Assembly: GCA_949128115.1 (NCBI GenBank)
Contig: OX421964.1
Coordinates: 31,798,177 to 31,862,176 of the forward strand
Source of the DNA: Anaspis maculata
Taxonomy: Eukaryota > Arthropoda > Insecta > Coleoptera > Scraptiidae
Direction: 5' to 3'
Length of the DNA: 64,000 nucleotides
Position numbers and translations under genes: made by a program. The notes beneath the pieces were generated by a model. That model did not search any database, was not told the origin of the DNA, and worked only from the letters and a program-made list of their open reading frames with translations. Shown one piece after another: positions 24,706 to 38,168 of the stretch. Every line of letters begins with the position of its first letter. The stretch's first letter is position 1.

Positions 24706-25524
24706 TGATAAAAATATAAAAGTAAGATCCTGCAATATTTACACACCCTTCAAATGGCTCCGGTGACCTAGAGAACCGCTCAGAAATCGGTTTCATTATC
24801 ATTGACTCAATTTTTTTCAACGACCTTTAAATTTTAACGGATTTCATACAGAATTGGGGCAAATTGCTTCTAACAAGTATTTTACTTTGAGCGTTTTTAC
24901 TTATTGATCTCATACTCATTATTTATTAATATTTGTTTGTCTATCCGTCAAAATATAGGGAATTAATAGCTTCGCTTTTATGCTTCTTTACTCAAGAATA
25001 TAGGTAGTAATTATTATTACAAAGAAAACGAGGATTGCTACTAATAACATACTTAGGTAGGTACCTATTAGGTATACGGTATATATACAGGCCAGAGAGA
25101 AAATATAACAGGGACTTGAAAATCGTTCAATTTGTATTAGGTACTGTAATTGTACCGTCCGATCAACAAAATTTTCAATCGCAGTTGGCTTGCTGTCAAT
25201 ATGTATTCGGTCATACAGCCAATCCAATCGCTCCAATCGAAGAAAATTGTGTTTGCAAAGCCATTCCTGATTACTAATTTTGTGGTTCACACGGTACCTA
25301 CCTACTTAGTAATTGCAGTACATAACGAATTTTGTTTACTAAACAGTGAACACGTTAGATTTTTCCATATTTTATTTAATCTTTATATCTACAAGTAAGA
25401 AAACAGAAAGCTTTTGATATCAGCCGCTTCGATCCGAACGTTGTTTTTGTCGGTGGAGTGGTGTAATTCGAATAAAAGCGCATCTGACGAAGGTGTTTGC
25501 CCATTTCCCAACAGATAATGAGAA

Positions 25525-27136
25525 ATGATAGGAAAAGCTGTGCCTGTCAAAGCTCTCTTTCCATCATCGGCGAAAATCATGAAAAAAATCGGCAATGTCC
25601 CACGCGAAGGCGTCCACAGCAACAACATCCACAAGTCTTTCAAAATAATGTTCGTGCTGGGCCAGATCTTTGGATACTTGCCCGTGCAAGGAATTTCAGG
25701 GCCTGACTATCGGTTTTTACGCTTCAGGTAATCGCTCCATTTCTTCGCTTTTGGATAGGGATACCGCTACAATTTTTTTGTTTCGCAGATGGGCTTCATT
25801 CAGAGTCTTCTACTCAGTGCTGACAGTGCTGGGTGCATGTTTCATTTCTTGCATGCAGTTGCACAAAATGTTCGCGAAAGGCACGGATTTAAGCGAAATC
25901 GATAGGTTTTGCTTCGAGGTCACCGGAATCGTAACTGGGATACTCTTCATCAATTTTGCGAAAAGCTGGCCGAAATTGATGAAATACTGGAACACGGTGG
26001 AGACATCGATGGGCAGCTACGGATGGCCTTCCGGACTCAATGTCAAGCTCAACGTTTTGACTACAGCCTTCATGGTTTTTGCTTTGGGTAAATATCTTCA
26101 TTTTTTCCCTCCATCTTCACACTTTCCAAATCATGTGGTTTCTAGTTGAACACATTCTGGTGCAAAGCAACAAGTTGGTGCTAGCACTGGAGTGTAAAGA
26201 CGGCGACGTCTCTGGCGCTTTCACTTATTTTTTGAGCAACATGTCGTTCTCGCACATCTTCTCAATCACCGAGTACAACATTTACAAAGCTCTGACAATC
26301 CAAGCTATAAACTTACAATTGACTTTTTGCTGGACCTTCATTGATTTGTTCATAATGTTGATAAGCACTGCGCTGGCATTTCGGTTCAAACAAATCACGA
26401 CTCGGGTAGAATCAATGGCGGATGCCAAGGTAGGTGCGTTATTTTAGGCAAGTGTTCTAAAGCTTCAATTATGAAGACTTTCAGATCGAGTCCCAACTGG
26501 TTTGGAAGAACTTGCGTGAAGATTACGACCGGCTGTGCAAACTGTGCAGGAAAATTGATTCGGAAATCTCTTACATCGTCCTAATGGCGTTTACAAGTGA
26601 TTTGTTTTTCATTCTGGTTCAACTGTTCAACAGTTTGAGACCTATGAGAAATACTCTGGAACGACTTTACTTTTACACGTCTTTCGGATTGCTGATTGTG
26701 CGGACTTGTTGTCTCTGCTTGTACGGAGCAAAAGTGAATGATGAGAGCAAGAAACCTGTAGTGGTGTTGAATTCGGTGGCTTCGAGTATTTACAATATTG
26801 AGGTACCCACCTAAAGGCATTTCATATTGTTGCTCTCTTCGGTTTTTTGTTCTTGAGACATTTATTGCTCCTATTAAAAAATGTTCCAGATCCAAAGGTT
26901 TATCCAGCAAATAGGATCATCTGAGGTTGCCATTACCGGCAGAAATTTCTTCCAGATCACCAGAGGGTTAATTCTTAGGGTGAGCAAAATTCTCCAGGTA
27001 ACAAAAATTTGAATAATGTGTTCGATTCTAGATAGCAGGGGCCATCGTTACTTACGAACTGGTGTTGATTCAGTTCAATGATTCGCTGTTGAAACACACG
27101 CCGCAGAAAATCGGAAATTGTCCAGTTTTCGTATGA
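25525..27136 (+). CDS. Gustatory receptor GR-B, sugar-receptor clade
   Basis: Predicted sugar-sensing seven-transmembrane channel of taste neurons. Exons: 25525-25727, 25789-26087, 26146-26429, 26485-26802, 26890-26979 and 27032-27136, giving 432 residues with all introns GT-AG. Clade features are KIMFVLGQIFGYLPVQGISG, FAKSWPKLMKYWN, SNMSFSHIFSI, CWTFIDLFIMLISTALAFRF, LREDYDRLCKLC, and GAIVTYELVLIQF in the last exon. The ATG at 25579 (MKKIGN) is an alternative start. Compared with GR-A, the introns after the SHIF block and after LFNSL are absent. It is compact (1.6 kb) and free of inserted elements, and it appears intact. Confidence 0.9.
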
Positions 27137-28370
27137 AATCGATGCTGATTCCTATACATTTCTACTCAAAGTGCTTTCAAAACTCTTTTAGTAACTTCTG
27201 ATTTGAAGCAGATATTTTGAATTTTGTTCCAGACGGTACCTAATAGCATTTTTCACTTGAAAAAAGTGCACACTAAACTTGTGAATCAGAGATTATGCTT
27301 GTGCACCAAACTGCCTTGACAGTGAGCTAGACCAGTAGAAGGACATACTGATGAGTTTTCCTGGCGACGAAAGCAGGAAGTGCGCACTTTTGTTTCCAGT
27401 GGAAAACGTAAGATCCGTTTTTGCGTTTTTCACTAGCAAAGAAAGAGAAACGTTTCAATGACACCCATGGCCCTCTAATAAATCACAACAGTTTTGTAAT
27501 CAATAAAGGACTTGATTGGTCGCGGTCGTTTTGTTTCTGCCTGACAATAAGAGATCTCGGGAAATACATAATTTACATTTTACCGGCACGCAACCTATCA
27601 AATGGACGTTTTACCGACACGCCGACAATGCCGACATGCTGATTCGTCAACCGGCCAATAATTTACCAGCAAACAACTTAGGTAATGATAATAATAGCAA
27701 TAATAATAAAGCCTTTCTTTACCTGGCGGGGTGTCAGCCAACGGCTATTGGTAATCTCAACCAGAGGTAGCCTTAGTAATAGCAGGACTCTTACTTTATT
27801 CCTCGGGGAAGAGTTCAGTTGCAAAAATTTGTATTTTGTACACAGACAGACATACAGATTTGATCTTAGAATAGAACCTAGGTATAATAATGATAATAAT
27901 AATTGATTATACACGCTCGAATAGTCCGACGACAGACAAACAACCGGCCACAATAATTAGGTGTTTTTGCATTTCCCGCCAGATTTTTGACCACCCCACT
28001 CATGCTTTTCTTCTTCCCAAGGTTGAAAAATTATTTAAAAAAATGGAAAACTATTATTCTGGATCTCTTAAAGCACCGCCGTAAACCTTCAGTCCTTGCT
28101 GGCTTCATTTTTCCACCGCAAGCGAGATATTTATGGCTACTCTGCTGTTATTGAGCATAGGATTTTAGCAATGAAGATAGGTAGAATGAATATAATATTA
28201 CTAGAAAAACCTAACAATTGACCAACAATTATTATTAAATATTACAAGCAACAAAGCAAAAAAATGATCTACCTTTGAAAAAAATTCTATATTATTACAA
28301 AAAAAAAAAAACAATTTACAACAGTTATTATTAATTACAGTATTGCAAATACAAACAGCAAAGCAATTTT
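27137..28370. other. Spacer between GR-B and GR-C; no gene seen
   Basis: AT-rich sequence with short AAT/GAT microsatellite runs (near 27690-27710, 27885-27905 and 28200-28320). Frames present are short and look random. GR-B and GR-C converge on this spacer, so both 3' UTRs should lie here. Confidence 0.6.
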
Positions 28371-31300
28371 TCAGCACAGCCAGTACGAGTCACTATTGCG
28401 TTTCAAAGGTTGTTCTTGTGATTGTCCTCTCTTGTGTCCTTCATCATCAATTTCCAACAAACTGCTGTTGAACTGTATCATAACCAATTCATACGTCACT
28501 ATAGCTCCAGCGATCTAGAATTTTACAAAACTCTTTTTATGTAGGTACAGGATTCGAGGCATTGATGAACTTTTTCGATTTCATAATCTATATCAAAAAT
28601 CGGTATCTCTGCTACGAGATGCGGGGAGCATGGATGTGAGGTGACTTTCAATGCAAATTGATTATCCCATCTGCCTACTTACCTTCAAAATTAGCCCTCT
28701 GGTTATTTTGAAAAACCCCTTTCCTGAGATTGCCAGCCTGACATGTACAGCCTGGTCCACAAATCTTTGTACCTCACAATTATAATCGGGAGCTGTCAGA
28801 ATTAACGGAATTATTTTCAAACTCTCATCGTTTATAGACGCCCCATAAAGACAAGTGCAAGCCAGCCTCACAATCAAGAACAAAAACGACAGGTAGAAAT
28901 ATATCTTCTGCAGGGTGTCCTTCATGTACCTCAAGCTGCTGAAGAGCTGAACCAGAATGAAATACAAATTGCTCCAGTAAGACAGCAAGACTATGAAAGA
29001 AATTTTTCCATCGAGGCTGTGGCACAGTCGGCTCAACTGTTCGTGCTCTACTCGCAATGCTCTCCAGCTCTTGACATCCTGAACCTGAATAGAACAGGTA
29101 GGTATAGCACAGGAACCAGGGACAGCAACAAGGAAATAATTCCCACTGAGCCGGAAACGGGCTTACGATGATCTTTTTGGTACCACTCTATAGTTAAAAT
29201 CATAGGCCCGTATTCATATCCCACTTTTAAGCTAAAAGCGCTTTTAGTGCGATGCGCATTTAAGGGCATTTCTCATATTTTAGTGTTCAAAAATACAAAT
29301 TAACACGCAAATTAATTGCAATCAAGTACATACAATCGCTCCCAATCGCAATAATGTATTTTTGAACACTGGAATATGAGAAATGCCCCTAAATGCGCAT
29401 CGCACTAAAAGCGCTTTTAGCTTAAAAGTGGGATATGAATACGGGCCGAAGAGTTTTTAACTCTTCGTTCATTTCTGGCTTGAAGGACTCGCTCTTACTT
29501 CCAGACGCTCTTTTCCGTTAACCATCTCTTGTAAAGAGACGCTTGATATGTAAGTATATCAAATTGTTCACAAATTCATAGACTACAAAAAATCATTAGT
29601 GCAACTTTCTGTCAGACGGCCAGAAATTGAGATATTTTACGTAAATCAATTTCTTGCACTTATTCTTGCTGAGGATGGCGACATGATGCCGTCATCTCCG
29701 CCAAAAGGAAGTAGTATGCAGTATAGTAGAAAAAACTATACAAAGATCATTTTAAGTCAATTTACAGTCTAATGTGAATTATATCCTCATTGCCCCAATT
29801 TTTTATTCCTGGCGCCAGTAGGTACTCGTTAGTAGGTACATATTTATTACATCGCGATAAAAGGCAACGATACGTTGGCACAAAGTATATAGTGGGTTCA
29901 CTCCTACCGTGATTCTAGTCGTCTGTGGCACTGGGCAAATTTTACAGTTTGGCATTGTAGACTTGAGACTTGACGTTCAACTGCCAAGTGTGCGTCTGGC
30001 TTGAGTCTCGAAAAATAGGTTCTTGAAATTATGGGTGGATTTATCTGTGCTGGCGGATGTTTCACCTCCAGATCTGAGCAGGCGCATGCTGAGACCCTTA
30101 GAAGGGCCTGGGCAAATTCATGGCAAAAGGCCCTTCCCACCCCCCTCCCCCCGAGTAGAGGTGACAGTTTTTCAAAAACCAAAATCAGGACAGGGGAATT
30201 TTATTGAATAATAAAAGTGAAAAGATGAAACATACATTTTCGAAAGTGCGAGCGAAGCGAGCAAAATTGCGCCGCAGATGAAAATTTTTCGGGATGATAA
30301 TGATAATGCTAATAATAATAATACTGATTTCGAATAGGTAAGAACTGGATTTTTCTATTTTCATTCACTTATTTTTTTTTTGATTTAACATTTAGCAAAT
30401 CGAAACTAAATAAATACTTGGGCACGTCCCAAAAAAAAAAACGGGATCTGATTACTGTTACAAAACATCCTTACGATCTTAAAAGTCTGGAAATCAGTTA
30501 TTCTATTAATTATTTGATAGGTAGTCAATTTTATGCTTGAAAAAAAATTAGACTAAAAAAAAAGAAATTTAAAACTATAAAAAATACAAGAAAGGCCCCT
30601 TGGGGCCCTACGTATGAGGGCCTACCGGGAAATGCCCGGCTGCCCGGCGCGGGCCAGCACGCGCCTGGATCTGAGAAGACTTGAAAAAGAAATTAGCCGT
30701 AAGCAGCCGTAAGATTCATTTTATATGGACATTGGAGCCATAATTAATTTGAGGTCTGTTATGTCGAACTTGAGTTGTCAAACAGCAGTGCAACCAACTG
30801 CCAAATTCCATGGAGTTTTCAAATGTAAGATTTGGAAACTTGAAAAAAATCTCACAGCCGACTAGAATCACGGTAGAAGTGAACGTACGATAGTGTAAAT
30901 AGCCGTTTACACATCGCGACAACTGAACGTGTATTGCCGTAATTTCGTATATTATACATGGATACCTACCTCAGGTGACTTAAGTAGAATCTCAATTTTG
31001 ATTCTCAGTTGCCTCAATCGATACGTGAACGATACGCTCATCAGTATGATGAACACGTCGACGTACGTCCACGAAAACGTCATTTGAATATTGGGAATTT
31101 GCATAAGTATACCCTTCCATACAGCGTAGTCCACGACATCGAAGAATTGCGAGCCACTAGCGTTAACGAAGTAATGTCTGAGAGCATCTGATGTTGTTTT
31201 GCAACATCTGAAAGTTTCTGAAATCCTGTAGCTCTTCACTAGTGAGTGTTCTACTGTAAAAAGGCAACAGAGATAGCCGAGGCACTTCCATCGACTTGCA

Positions 31301-32697
31301 GCTCAGCACGTGCTCAGCTTGGCATGGTTTTCAAATTTAGCGCGTTAGGGAAAGTGTTGATTAATCTTTATTACTGTCATCAACGTCAGTGAGCTGAAAT
31401 GAAAACGGAAAAATACAAATCCATCGACTATTGCATCAATGCGTTGCACCAAAGAATTTAATCATCAAGGCTGTATACGCAGGGTATCAATATTTCTGCC
31501 TCAAAAATAAAGATAAAGAGATATAGAGATTTTTATGGGATTCCATTAAATGTGTGTCCACCTTGTTTCCGTTTGGATTACCCATGGATTACCCCTCGGA
31601 TCACCCCACATTTTTTCAGAAGCCCAATAGCCCTAAGACACTAGAAAAGTTTCTAAAGGATTGCTGGCACATTTTTTTACAAACGAAAAGATTTTCAACT
31701 GTTTTATAATTTTGACAGACGTAGAAAATTGAGTATAGAGCCGTTTTTTGAAAAAAGTTGTCAACAAAAAAGAAAAAATATTTTTTCTCACATAGTAATT
31801 GAAAAAAACGCTGTATCACATTTTTTTAAACACTCAGTACACCGTATAAAAAATATAGTTTTTATCTTCATTTTTAAGAGATAAATCCTCAAATAAATTT
31901 CGGCCTGCTGAGAATACAGCCTAAAATAGCTAATTGAGGATTTTCCACGGGTTCTACGATTCTACTTAAGATTATGGAAAAATGTTCAGTTCACTAGAGC
32001 TTGCATGTATGCATTTCCCGAAAATGACCTAGAATTCACCAGAGAAAATCCCAATTAGCTATTTCAATTCTTTGGTGTAACATTCTATGCAAATGCAAAT
32101 GGCATTTCAAGCTGATAATGAATCGCTGCAAAGATGTGACTTGTGATATGGAAGAGTTAACTTTCTTACATAAAGCAGCCAGTAAGAAAGTGACGGCTAG
32201 TATGTTCAACTTTTTCCTCAGCTTTGTTGTGAGACCATCATTTTTCGCATTCACTTCCACCGCTTGCCACTCCCTCATCAAGTCGGCCCACTCTCTAGCC
32301 AGCTTGAAGAACAAAATCCAAGCAAAGAGACCACAAAAGTCGAATATCAGCGCATCTGAAAACTTCACTCATTTCGAAAAATTTGTCACATATCGAAATC
32401 CAGAATCTCACTTATTCCGCTAAAACCCCCAACGGTGAAAATGAACTTGTGGAGTTCTGCCAGCGTTGTCAAACTGATGAAAATGAAAGTGTACAATGCG
32501 TAGCCACATCTGAAGGATTTCCATGAGAATTTCAAGCTTCTGTAAGTCGACCCGGAAATGCCTTGCACGGGGAAAAATCCGAAACACTGGAGGATGATCA
32601 GAGGCAATCGCATAGACGTCTGAACATCAACATCAGCGTCACTCAAACTGCCGTTCTTGAACCCGCTCTTGAATCTGTCACCGATTCGCCTCAGCAT
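28371..32697 (-). CDS. Gustatory receptor GR-C, sugar-receptor clade
   Basis: Sugar-type seven-transmembrane receptor. Exons in coding order: 32697-32412, 32355-32170, 31253-30970, 29084-28683 and 28514-28371, giving 433 residues. Motifs are LQCFGFFPVQGISG, FKLAREWADLMREWQ, FSWTYVDVFIILMSVSFTYR, SNLYFILVQLFSSL, FFKITRGLILK and AGAIVTYELVMIQF. It has the fewest exons of the cluster together with GR-F. The intron between the blocks corresponding to GR-B exons 4 and 5 is missing, leaving one 402-bp exon. Its third intron (1.9 kb) carries two foldback elements. The C-terminal tail is extended and polar (EGHKRGQSQEQ). It appears intact. Confidence 0.88.
29205..29447. mobile_element. Near-perfect 243-bp hairpin MITE in a GR-C intron
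   Basis: GGCCCGTATTCATATCCCAC at the left pairs with GTGGGATATGAATACGGGCC at the right. Arms of about 98 bp continue inward (AGCTAAAAGCGCTTTTAGTG, CATTTCTCATATT) around a spacer of about 45 bp. The high arm identity suggests recent insertion or gene conversion. Confidence 0.88.
29896..30884. mobile_element. 1-kb foldback element in a GR-C intron
   Basis: The left terminus GTTCACTCCTACCGTGATTC pairs with GAATCACGGTAGAAGTGAAC at the right. Inner arm similarity is weaker (GACTTGAGACTTGACGTTCAACTG versus GTCGAACTTGAGTTGTCAAAC). A short family member lies at 33111-33225. The interior has low-complexity A-rich and GC-rich patches and no gene. Confidence 0.65.
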
Positions 32698-33110
32698 AGC
32701 AGAGATTTCATCGAAGTTTCAACAAAAAGGAAATTTCGAAATTTGTTTATCTTGTTCAGACCGCGTCAGTTAAAAGGGTTTGGTGTAACAATAACAAAAT
32801 ACGTACACTTTGTATGAAAGGGACGTGTCGTTAGGCGGCAAATTATTTTCTGTGTTTACCTACTCAATTGAAAAAAAAAAAAAACGAAAAAATGTTTGGT
32901 ATTACGCGTTTAATAGTGGGCGGTAGAGCGGTGAATTATTTAGAGAAACCGAAATACGGGAAATTGTAATGGACAAAACAACATTTCGTATTACAGCACG
33001 TGATAAACGGTTGTTTTGAAAAAATTCTAGAATCGAACAATTAGGGGGTGCTGACGGTATAATAATGCAAAGTAAACAATTTTTTTACAATCAAATATAG
33101 GTAGGTACAG

Positions 33111-33225
33111 TACGTTCAACCCTAGTGTGATTCTAGTTGGCTGGGAGTCTCGCCACACGATGCATTTGGAAAGGAGAAATTCGGGAAATCATAGCTCACT
33201 ACAATCACATTGGGGTTGAACGTAC
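33111..33225. mobile_element. Short hairpin related to the 29896-30884 element
   Basis: TACGTTCAACCCTAGTGTGA at the left pairs with TCACATTGGGGTTGAACGTA at the right. The terminal pattern and the GATTCTAGT(T/C)GGCTG stretch match the larger foldback in GR-C. The rest of 32698-33705 shows no gene. Confidence 0.65.
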
Positions 33226-33705
33226 TCAACTAAATATACATATACCTACCTAAATATCAAGAGAATAGTGACTGAATAATCAGTCTGTGAAATGTTTAAG
33301 ACACACTCTAGAATATTAATTAGTAGATTATTGCGCTTCTTTATTTGTGAAAATTTACAGATTCGAGTGTAGATAAAAAGATCGAAGGATGCCCCATTCA
33401 TGAAGACGTAAGTTAGGGGGTATATCCGTTGGATGTATCACTACCGATATCGCTACGCACTCTTTTTATATCTAACGCAAACAAAACGTGTAATATAGGC
33501 ATTATATAGCATTCGGCGTCCAACTCTTATTCTTTTTACCATTTATTAATGTAGCCATTCGAGGAGTTATTTTATATCTACCTAAGTACCTACCTACTAC
33601 CTATATCGCATTGTTACGGATTTCGAGTTCACCTATTTCAATTTTCAAACGCTGATATGCTGCTTCCAAACTGCATATTCAAGTATTTACCTACTTTATT
33701 CCGTG

Positions 33706-33937
33706 TGTTACGAGCGGTTATTCTGGAGAACACCCGGTCTTTCTAGACTATACCCATTAGATCGTAGTGTACAGGTGCGAAGCTCTGGTGCATTCGCATT
33801 CTAGAACATAACTTGAAGACTCTGGCCCGTGGAGCCGCACTGGTAACTTCAACACGCGAGTAACACACACATCTGTCCATTTTGGCGGAGGCGGCGCCTT
33901 CACTGCACGTTGGAATGGTACGCGAAATAACGTAACA
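33706..33937 (+). repeat. 5' LTR, short variant (232 bp)
   Basis: It runs from TGTTACGAGCGG to GCGAAATAACGTAACA. Compared with the 513-bp LTR at 48302-48814 it lacks about 270 bp after GCACGTTGGAATG and rejoins at the terminal CGCGAAATACGTAACA. The 3' LTR of the same element has the same gap. Confidence 0.85.
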
Positions 33938-34838
33938 TTTGTCGTTGGAAGGAATCGAAACCAATCCAGCGAAATTGGATGCTGTCCGAGAATGGCCACG
34001 ACCAAGAAATCAACATGAAGTCAGAGGTTTCTTGACCTATGCACATACTACAGACGATTTGTGGAGAAGTTCGCTGACATTGCTAAGCCCTTACACAAAC
34101 TGACTGAAGACCGTGTGCCATTCCTGTGGACCAAGGAATGTGAAAACTCATTCAAGACTCTGAAGGTTGCATTGTGCTCGAGTCCTATCCTGGCATTCCC
34201 TCTTCCACAAGGACAGTACATCTTGGAAACTGATACCAGCAACAGCGGAATTGGAGCAGTGCTGTCACAACACTAGCAGGGCCAAGAGCGAGTAGTGGAG
34301 TACCTACTACAGCAAGGTGTTGTCCAACCATGGAAGAAATTACTGCGAGACGCGTAGGAAGCTACTGGTCATAATGCAAGATATCGATCGATCACTTCCA
34401 CCAGTACCTCTATGGGCGGAAATTTTTGGTGGGAACTGAACACGTTGACCTGAAATGGCTACTGCAGTTAAGGAATCCCGAGGAACAGTTGGCACGGTGG
34501 ATCGAGAAACTGCAACAATATGACTTCAAAATCCAACATCGCTCTGGAAGAAGTCATGGCAGCGGATGCTCTTTCTCGATCGAAGACCATGCAACGAAGA
34601 CTGTTAGCACTGCAAGAGGGTAGACCAACAGAATGGGAACGTCGAAATCAAAGCTATTGTCGTTGAAACCCCAAGGAATTGGACTACGGCTGAGCTTAAG
34701 AAGGAGCAGCGCGAGGACCCAGCCATCGGTTCACTTGCTGAAAGAAAGGAACTTGGCCAGAACAGACCAGAGTGGGCCGAGATATCTGATGAAGGGCTCG
34801 AATTCAAGGCTCTTTGGGCACAGTGGAATTCTCTGAGG

Positions 34839-35444
34839 ATGGAAAATGGGCTGCTGAAGAGAGTCTGGGAGAGTCCTGATGAGAATAAGGAGATGGTTCA
34901 ATTGGTGCTTCCCAAGAAGAGAGGGAAGGAGGTCCTGAAGGAAATGCACGATGCCGTCAATGGAGGGCACCTTGGGGTAAACAAGATATTGGCCAAGGTA
35001 CGCGAGCGGTTCTACTGGGTGAACTGCCGGGACGATGTGGAAACATGGTGTCGCCAGTGCGAGGTTTGTGCGGCCAGCAAAGGACCAAGAACTCGCAGCC
35101 GAGGGGATGTGAAAATTTACAATGTCGAAGCGCCTTTTGAACGCATCGCGATCGATGTGGTTGGCCCGTTCTCAACAACGAAAGATAGCAACAAATACAT
35201 CTTGGTTGCCATGGACTACTTCAGCAAGTGGCCAGAAGCGTACGCCCTACCCAACCAAGAGGCTTCTACAGTGGCGAGGGTGCTGGTGGACAATCTGATT
35301 AGCCGTTTCGGAGTACCTCTGGATTTACACTCAGACCAGGGACGAAACTTCGAATCCATCGGTGTTCCAAGGTATCTGTACCCTACTCGGGATCTAGAAG
35401 ACCAGGACGACGCCCCTTCACCCACGGTCCGACGGAATGGTTGA
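34839..35444 (+). pseudogene. Gypsy integrase fragment, frameshifted
   Basis: This pol segment encodes the HHCC-type zinc-binding region (HLGV, CRQCEVCAAS) and the start of the catalytic core (IDVVGPF, LVAMDYFSKWPEAY, HSDQGRNFES). The frame is lost after the second catalytic aspartate region. The sequence resumes downstream in another frame with NRTMEQHLSKVVDEHQRDW at about 35450-35520. Integrase joins the cDNA to host DNA. This copy is dead. Confidence 0.85.
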
Positions 35445-35878
35445 ACGGTTCAACAGGACGATGGAGCAGCACCTGTCGAAGGTCGTTGATGAGCATCAGC
35501 GAGACTGGGATCGTCATCTGCCGATATTCCTAATGGCGTATTGCGCTGCCATTCACGACACCACGGGGGAAATACCGGCACGTGTTCTTTTTGGCTAAGA
35601 ATCGCCACCGACCGAACAAAGACCCGTTACGACTTGAAGGCTAACTCCACGGAATTGCAAGCAGGTGACTTGGTCTGGTTGTACAATCCTCAACGCAAGA
35701 AAGGAAGGTCTCCGAAGTTGCATCCGTCGTGGGAAGGACCGTACACGCTAGTCAAGAGGATTAATGACGTCGTGTACAGAACCCAGCGAGCCCCGAGAGC
35801 CAAGATGAAAGTTGTCCACTTTAATGGCCTTGCACGTTACCTCCCGAATAGGCTTGTAGTCCGGCGGATTAGCTGATG

Positions 35879-38122
35879 AATCGTGCATTTTGAGTAAAAG
35901 CTAGGGTCAAGTTATTTTCGTGTTCTACGATAAAAACAAAAATTTTTGAGGGTGGGAGGCATTCTGGGATTTCACCCAGGGGGGGCTGAGGGGGGGTTTT
36001 TCGGGACCCTTTGGGTGATTTACTTGTTTTTTATGAGAGAAGCCAAATCCATTTTTTTTCAAATTCTGTGATTTATTTCGAGATTTTTGGGATGTATATT
36101 CACCCCCCATTTTCAACCGGGGGGCCTTGGGGGGACTATTTAGGGTTGTTTCCACGATTTTCATCTTCTGCTAAATTAAGACGTATATTGACGTGCTTGA
36201 TATCGTTTCTCACTAAATCCCGCCTTCTGAGTACGAATCTGGCCTTGAAATTACAACACGAGCAGGTTTGAACTAGTTATGCAAGAAAAAATAGGTTTTT
36301 TGGGCCCACTTTTTTGACACGCCTTAATTTGGGCCCAAGGCTTAGGCGATCAAAATCCTCATGAGGATCATTAGTTTTAAGTATTTTGAACATAATAATC
36401 GTGTACTGGATGCGCCTTTTGCTTTCAGAACCACACCCAATTGTTTTCTTGGAGAACGGTCCAATAATTTTTGAGCCAACTAATTAATTTGCTTAAACAA
36501 TTGTGCATTTCGTGTAAAAGGCAGACATCGGCAATTTTCCTGGTCTACAATTGAAATGAAAATTTTTGAGAGTGGGAGGCATTCTGGCTTTGCACCCAGA
36601 GGGGGCTGAGGGGGGATCTTTTTTGGGACCCTTGGAGTAATTCACTTGTTTTTCATGAGAGAAGGCAAATCCATCATTTTTTCAATTCTGTAATTTTTTA
36701 CAGAATTTTTGGAATGTTTACTTACACCCATTTTGAACCAAGGGGCCCTGGAGGGACTTTTTGAGATTGTTTCCACGATTTCTATTTTTGCTAAGTAAGG
36801 ATCTATATTGACGTGCTTGGTATCGTTTCTTACTAAATCCCACCTTCTTAATCCAAATCTGATGTTGGAAATACGATACAAGCAGGTTTGAACTAGTTGT
36901 GTGGGAAAAAGCAGGTTTTTTGGATCCAGTTTTTTGACATACCCTAATTTGGGCTCAAGGTTCCAAAACCAAAGGCGCATGCTTTATATGTTGTAAATAC
37001 TTGAAACTATTGATTGTGAGGAGGATTTGGATCCTGAACCCTTAGACCCAAATTGAAAGATGTCATAAAAATGGACCCAAAAAACCTGTTTTTCTTGCCT
37101 AACTAGTTAAAACCTGCTCAAATCGTATTTCCAATACCAGATTTGGATTTAGAAGGTGAGATTTAGTAGGAAATGATACCAAGCACGTCAATATAGATCC
37201 TAAATTAGCAAAAAATAAAAATCGTGGAAACAACCCCAAAAAGTCCCCCCAGGGCTTCTTGTTTAAAATGGGGGATGAGTAAACATTCCGAAAATTCTAT
37301 TAAAAATTACAGAATTGAAAAAATTATAGATTTGGCTTCTCTCATGAAGAATAAGTGAATTACTCCAAGGGTCCCAAAAAAGATCCCCCCTCAGCCCCTC
37401 CTGGGTGCAAAGCCAGAATGCCTCTCACCCTCATCAATTTTCATTTTAATCGTGGAACACAAAAATTACTGGTGTTTGCCTTTTACACGGAATGCACAAT
37501 TGTTTGAAGAAATTAATTATTTGGCTGAAAAATGATTGGACCGCTTCTCCAACAAATCAATTGTGTGTGATTCTGAAATCGAAAGGCGCATTAAGGGCAT
37601 GATTTTTATGTTCCAAACACTTGAAACTAATGATCCTCAGGAGGATTTTGATCGCAGAAACCTTGGGCCAAAATTAAGGCATGTCAAAAAAGTGGGCCCG
37701 AAAAACCTGTTTTTTCTTGCATAACTAGTTCAAACCTGCTCATGTTTTAATTTCAACACCAGATATGGATTTAGAAGGCGGGATTTAGTAAGAAACGATA
37801 CCAAGCACGTCAATATACGTCCTAATTTGGCAGAAAATGAAAATCGTGGAAACAACCCTAAATTGTCCCCCCAAGGCCCCCTGGATGAAAATGGGGGGTG
37901 AATAAACACCCCAATAATCTCGGAATAAATCACAAAATGTAAAAAAAAATTAATTTGGCTTCTCGCATGAAAAACAAGTAAATCACCCAGAAGGCCCCAA
38001 AAACCCCCCCCTCAGCCTCCCCTGGGTGAAATTCCAGAATGCCTCCCACCCTCAAAAATTTTCATTTTCATCGTAGAACACGAAAATAACTTGACCCTGG
38101 CTTTTACTCAAAATGCACGATT
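35879..38122. mobile_element. 2.24-kb foldback with + + - - internal copies
   Basis: It starts AATCGTGCATTTTGAGTAAA and ends TTTACTCAAAATGCACGATT, and is symmetrical about position 37000. Each arm (about 1.1 kb) has two diverged direct copies of a unit of about 600 bp, beginning near 35879 and 36500. A key landmark is GAGGGTGGGAGGCATTCTGG. The whole therefore reads unit, unit, inverse unit, inverse unit. It contains homopolymeric C and G runs. No gene is seen, and no clear target duplication flanks it. Confidence 0.85.
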
Positions 38123-38168
38123 CGGCATAAAAATTGCAATAAGCTGCCGGACTATTGAGGGGAGGTAG

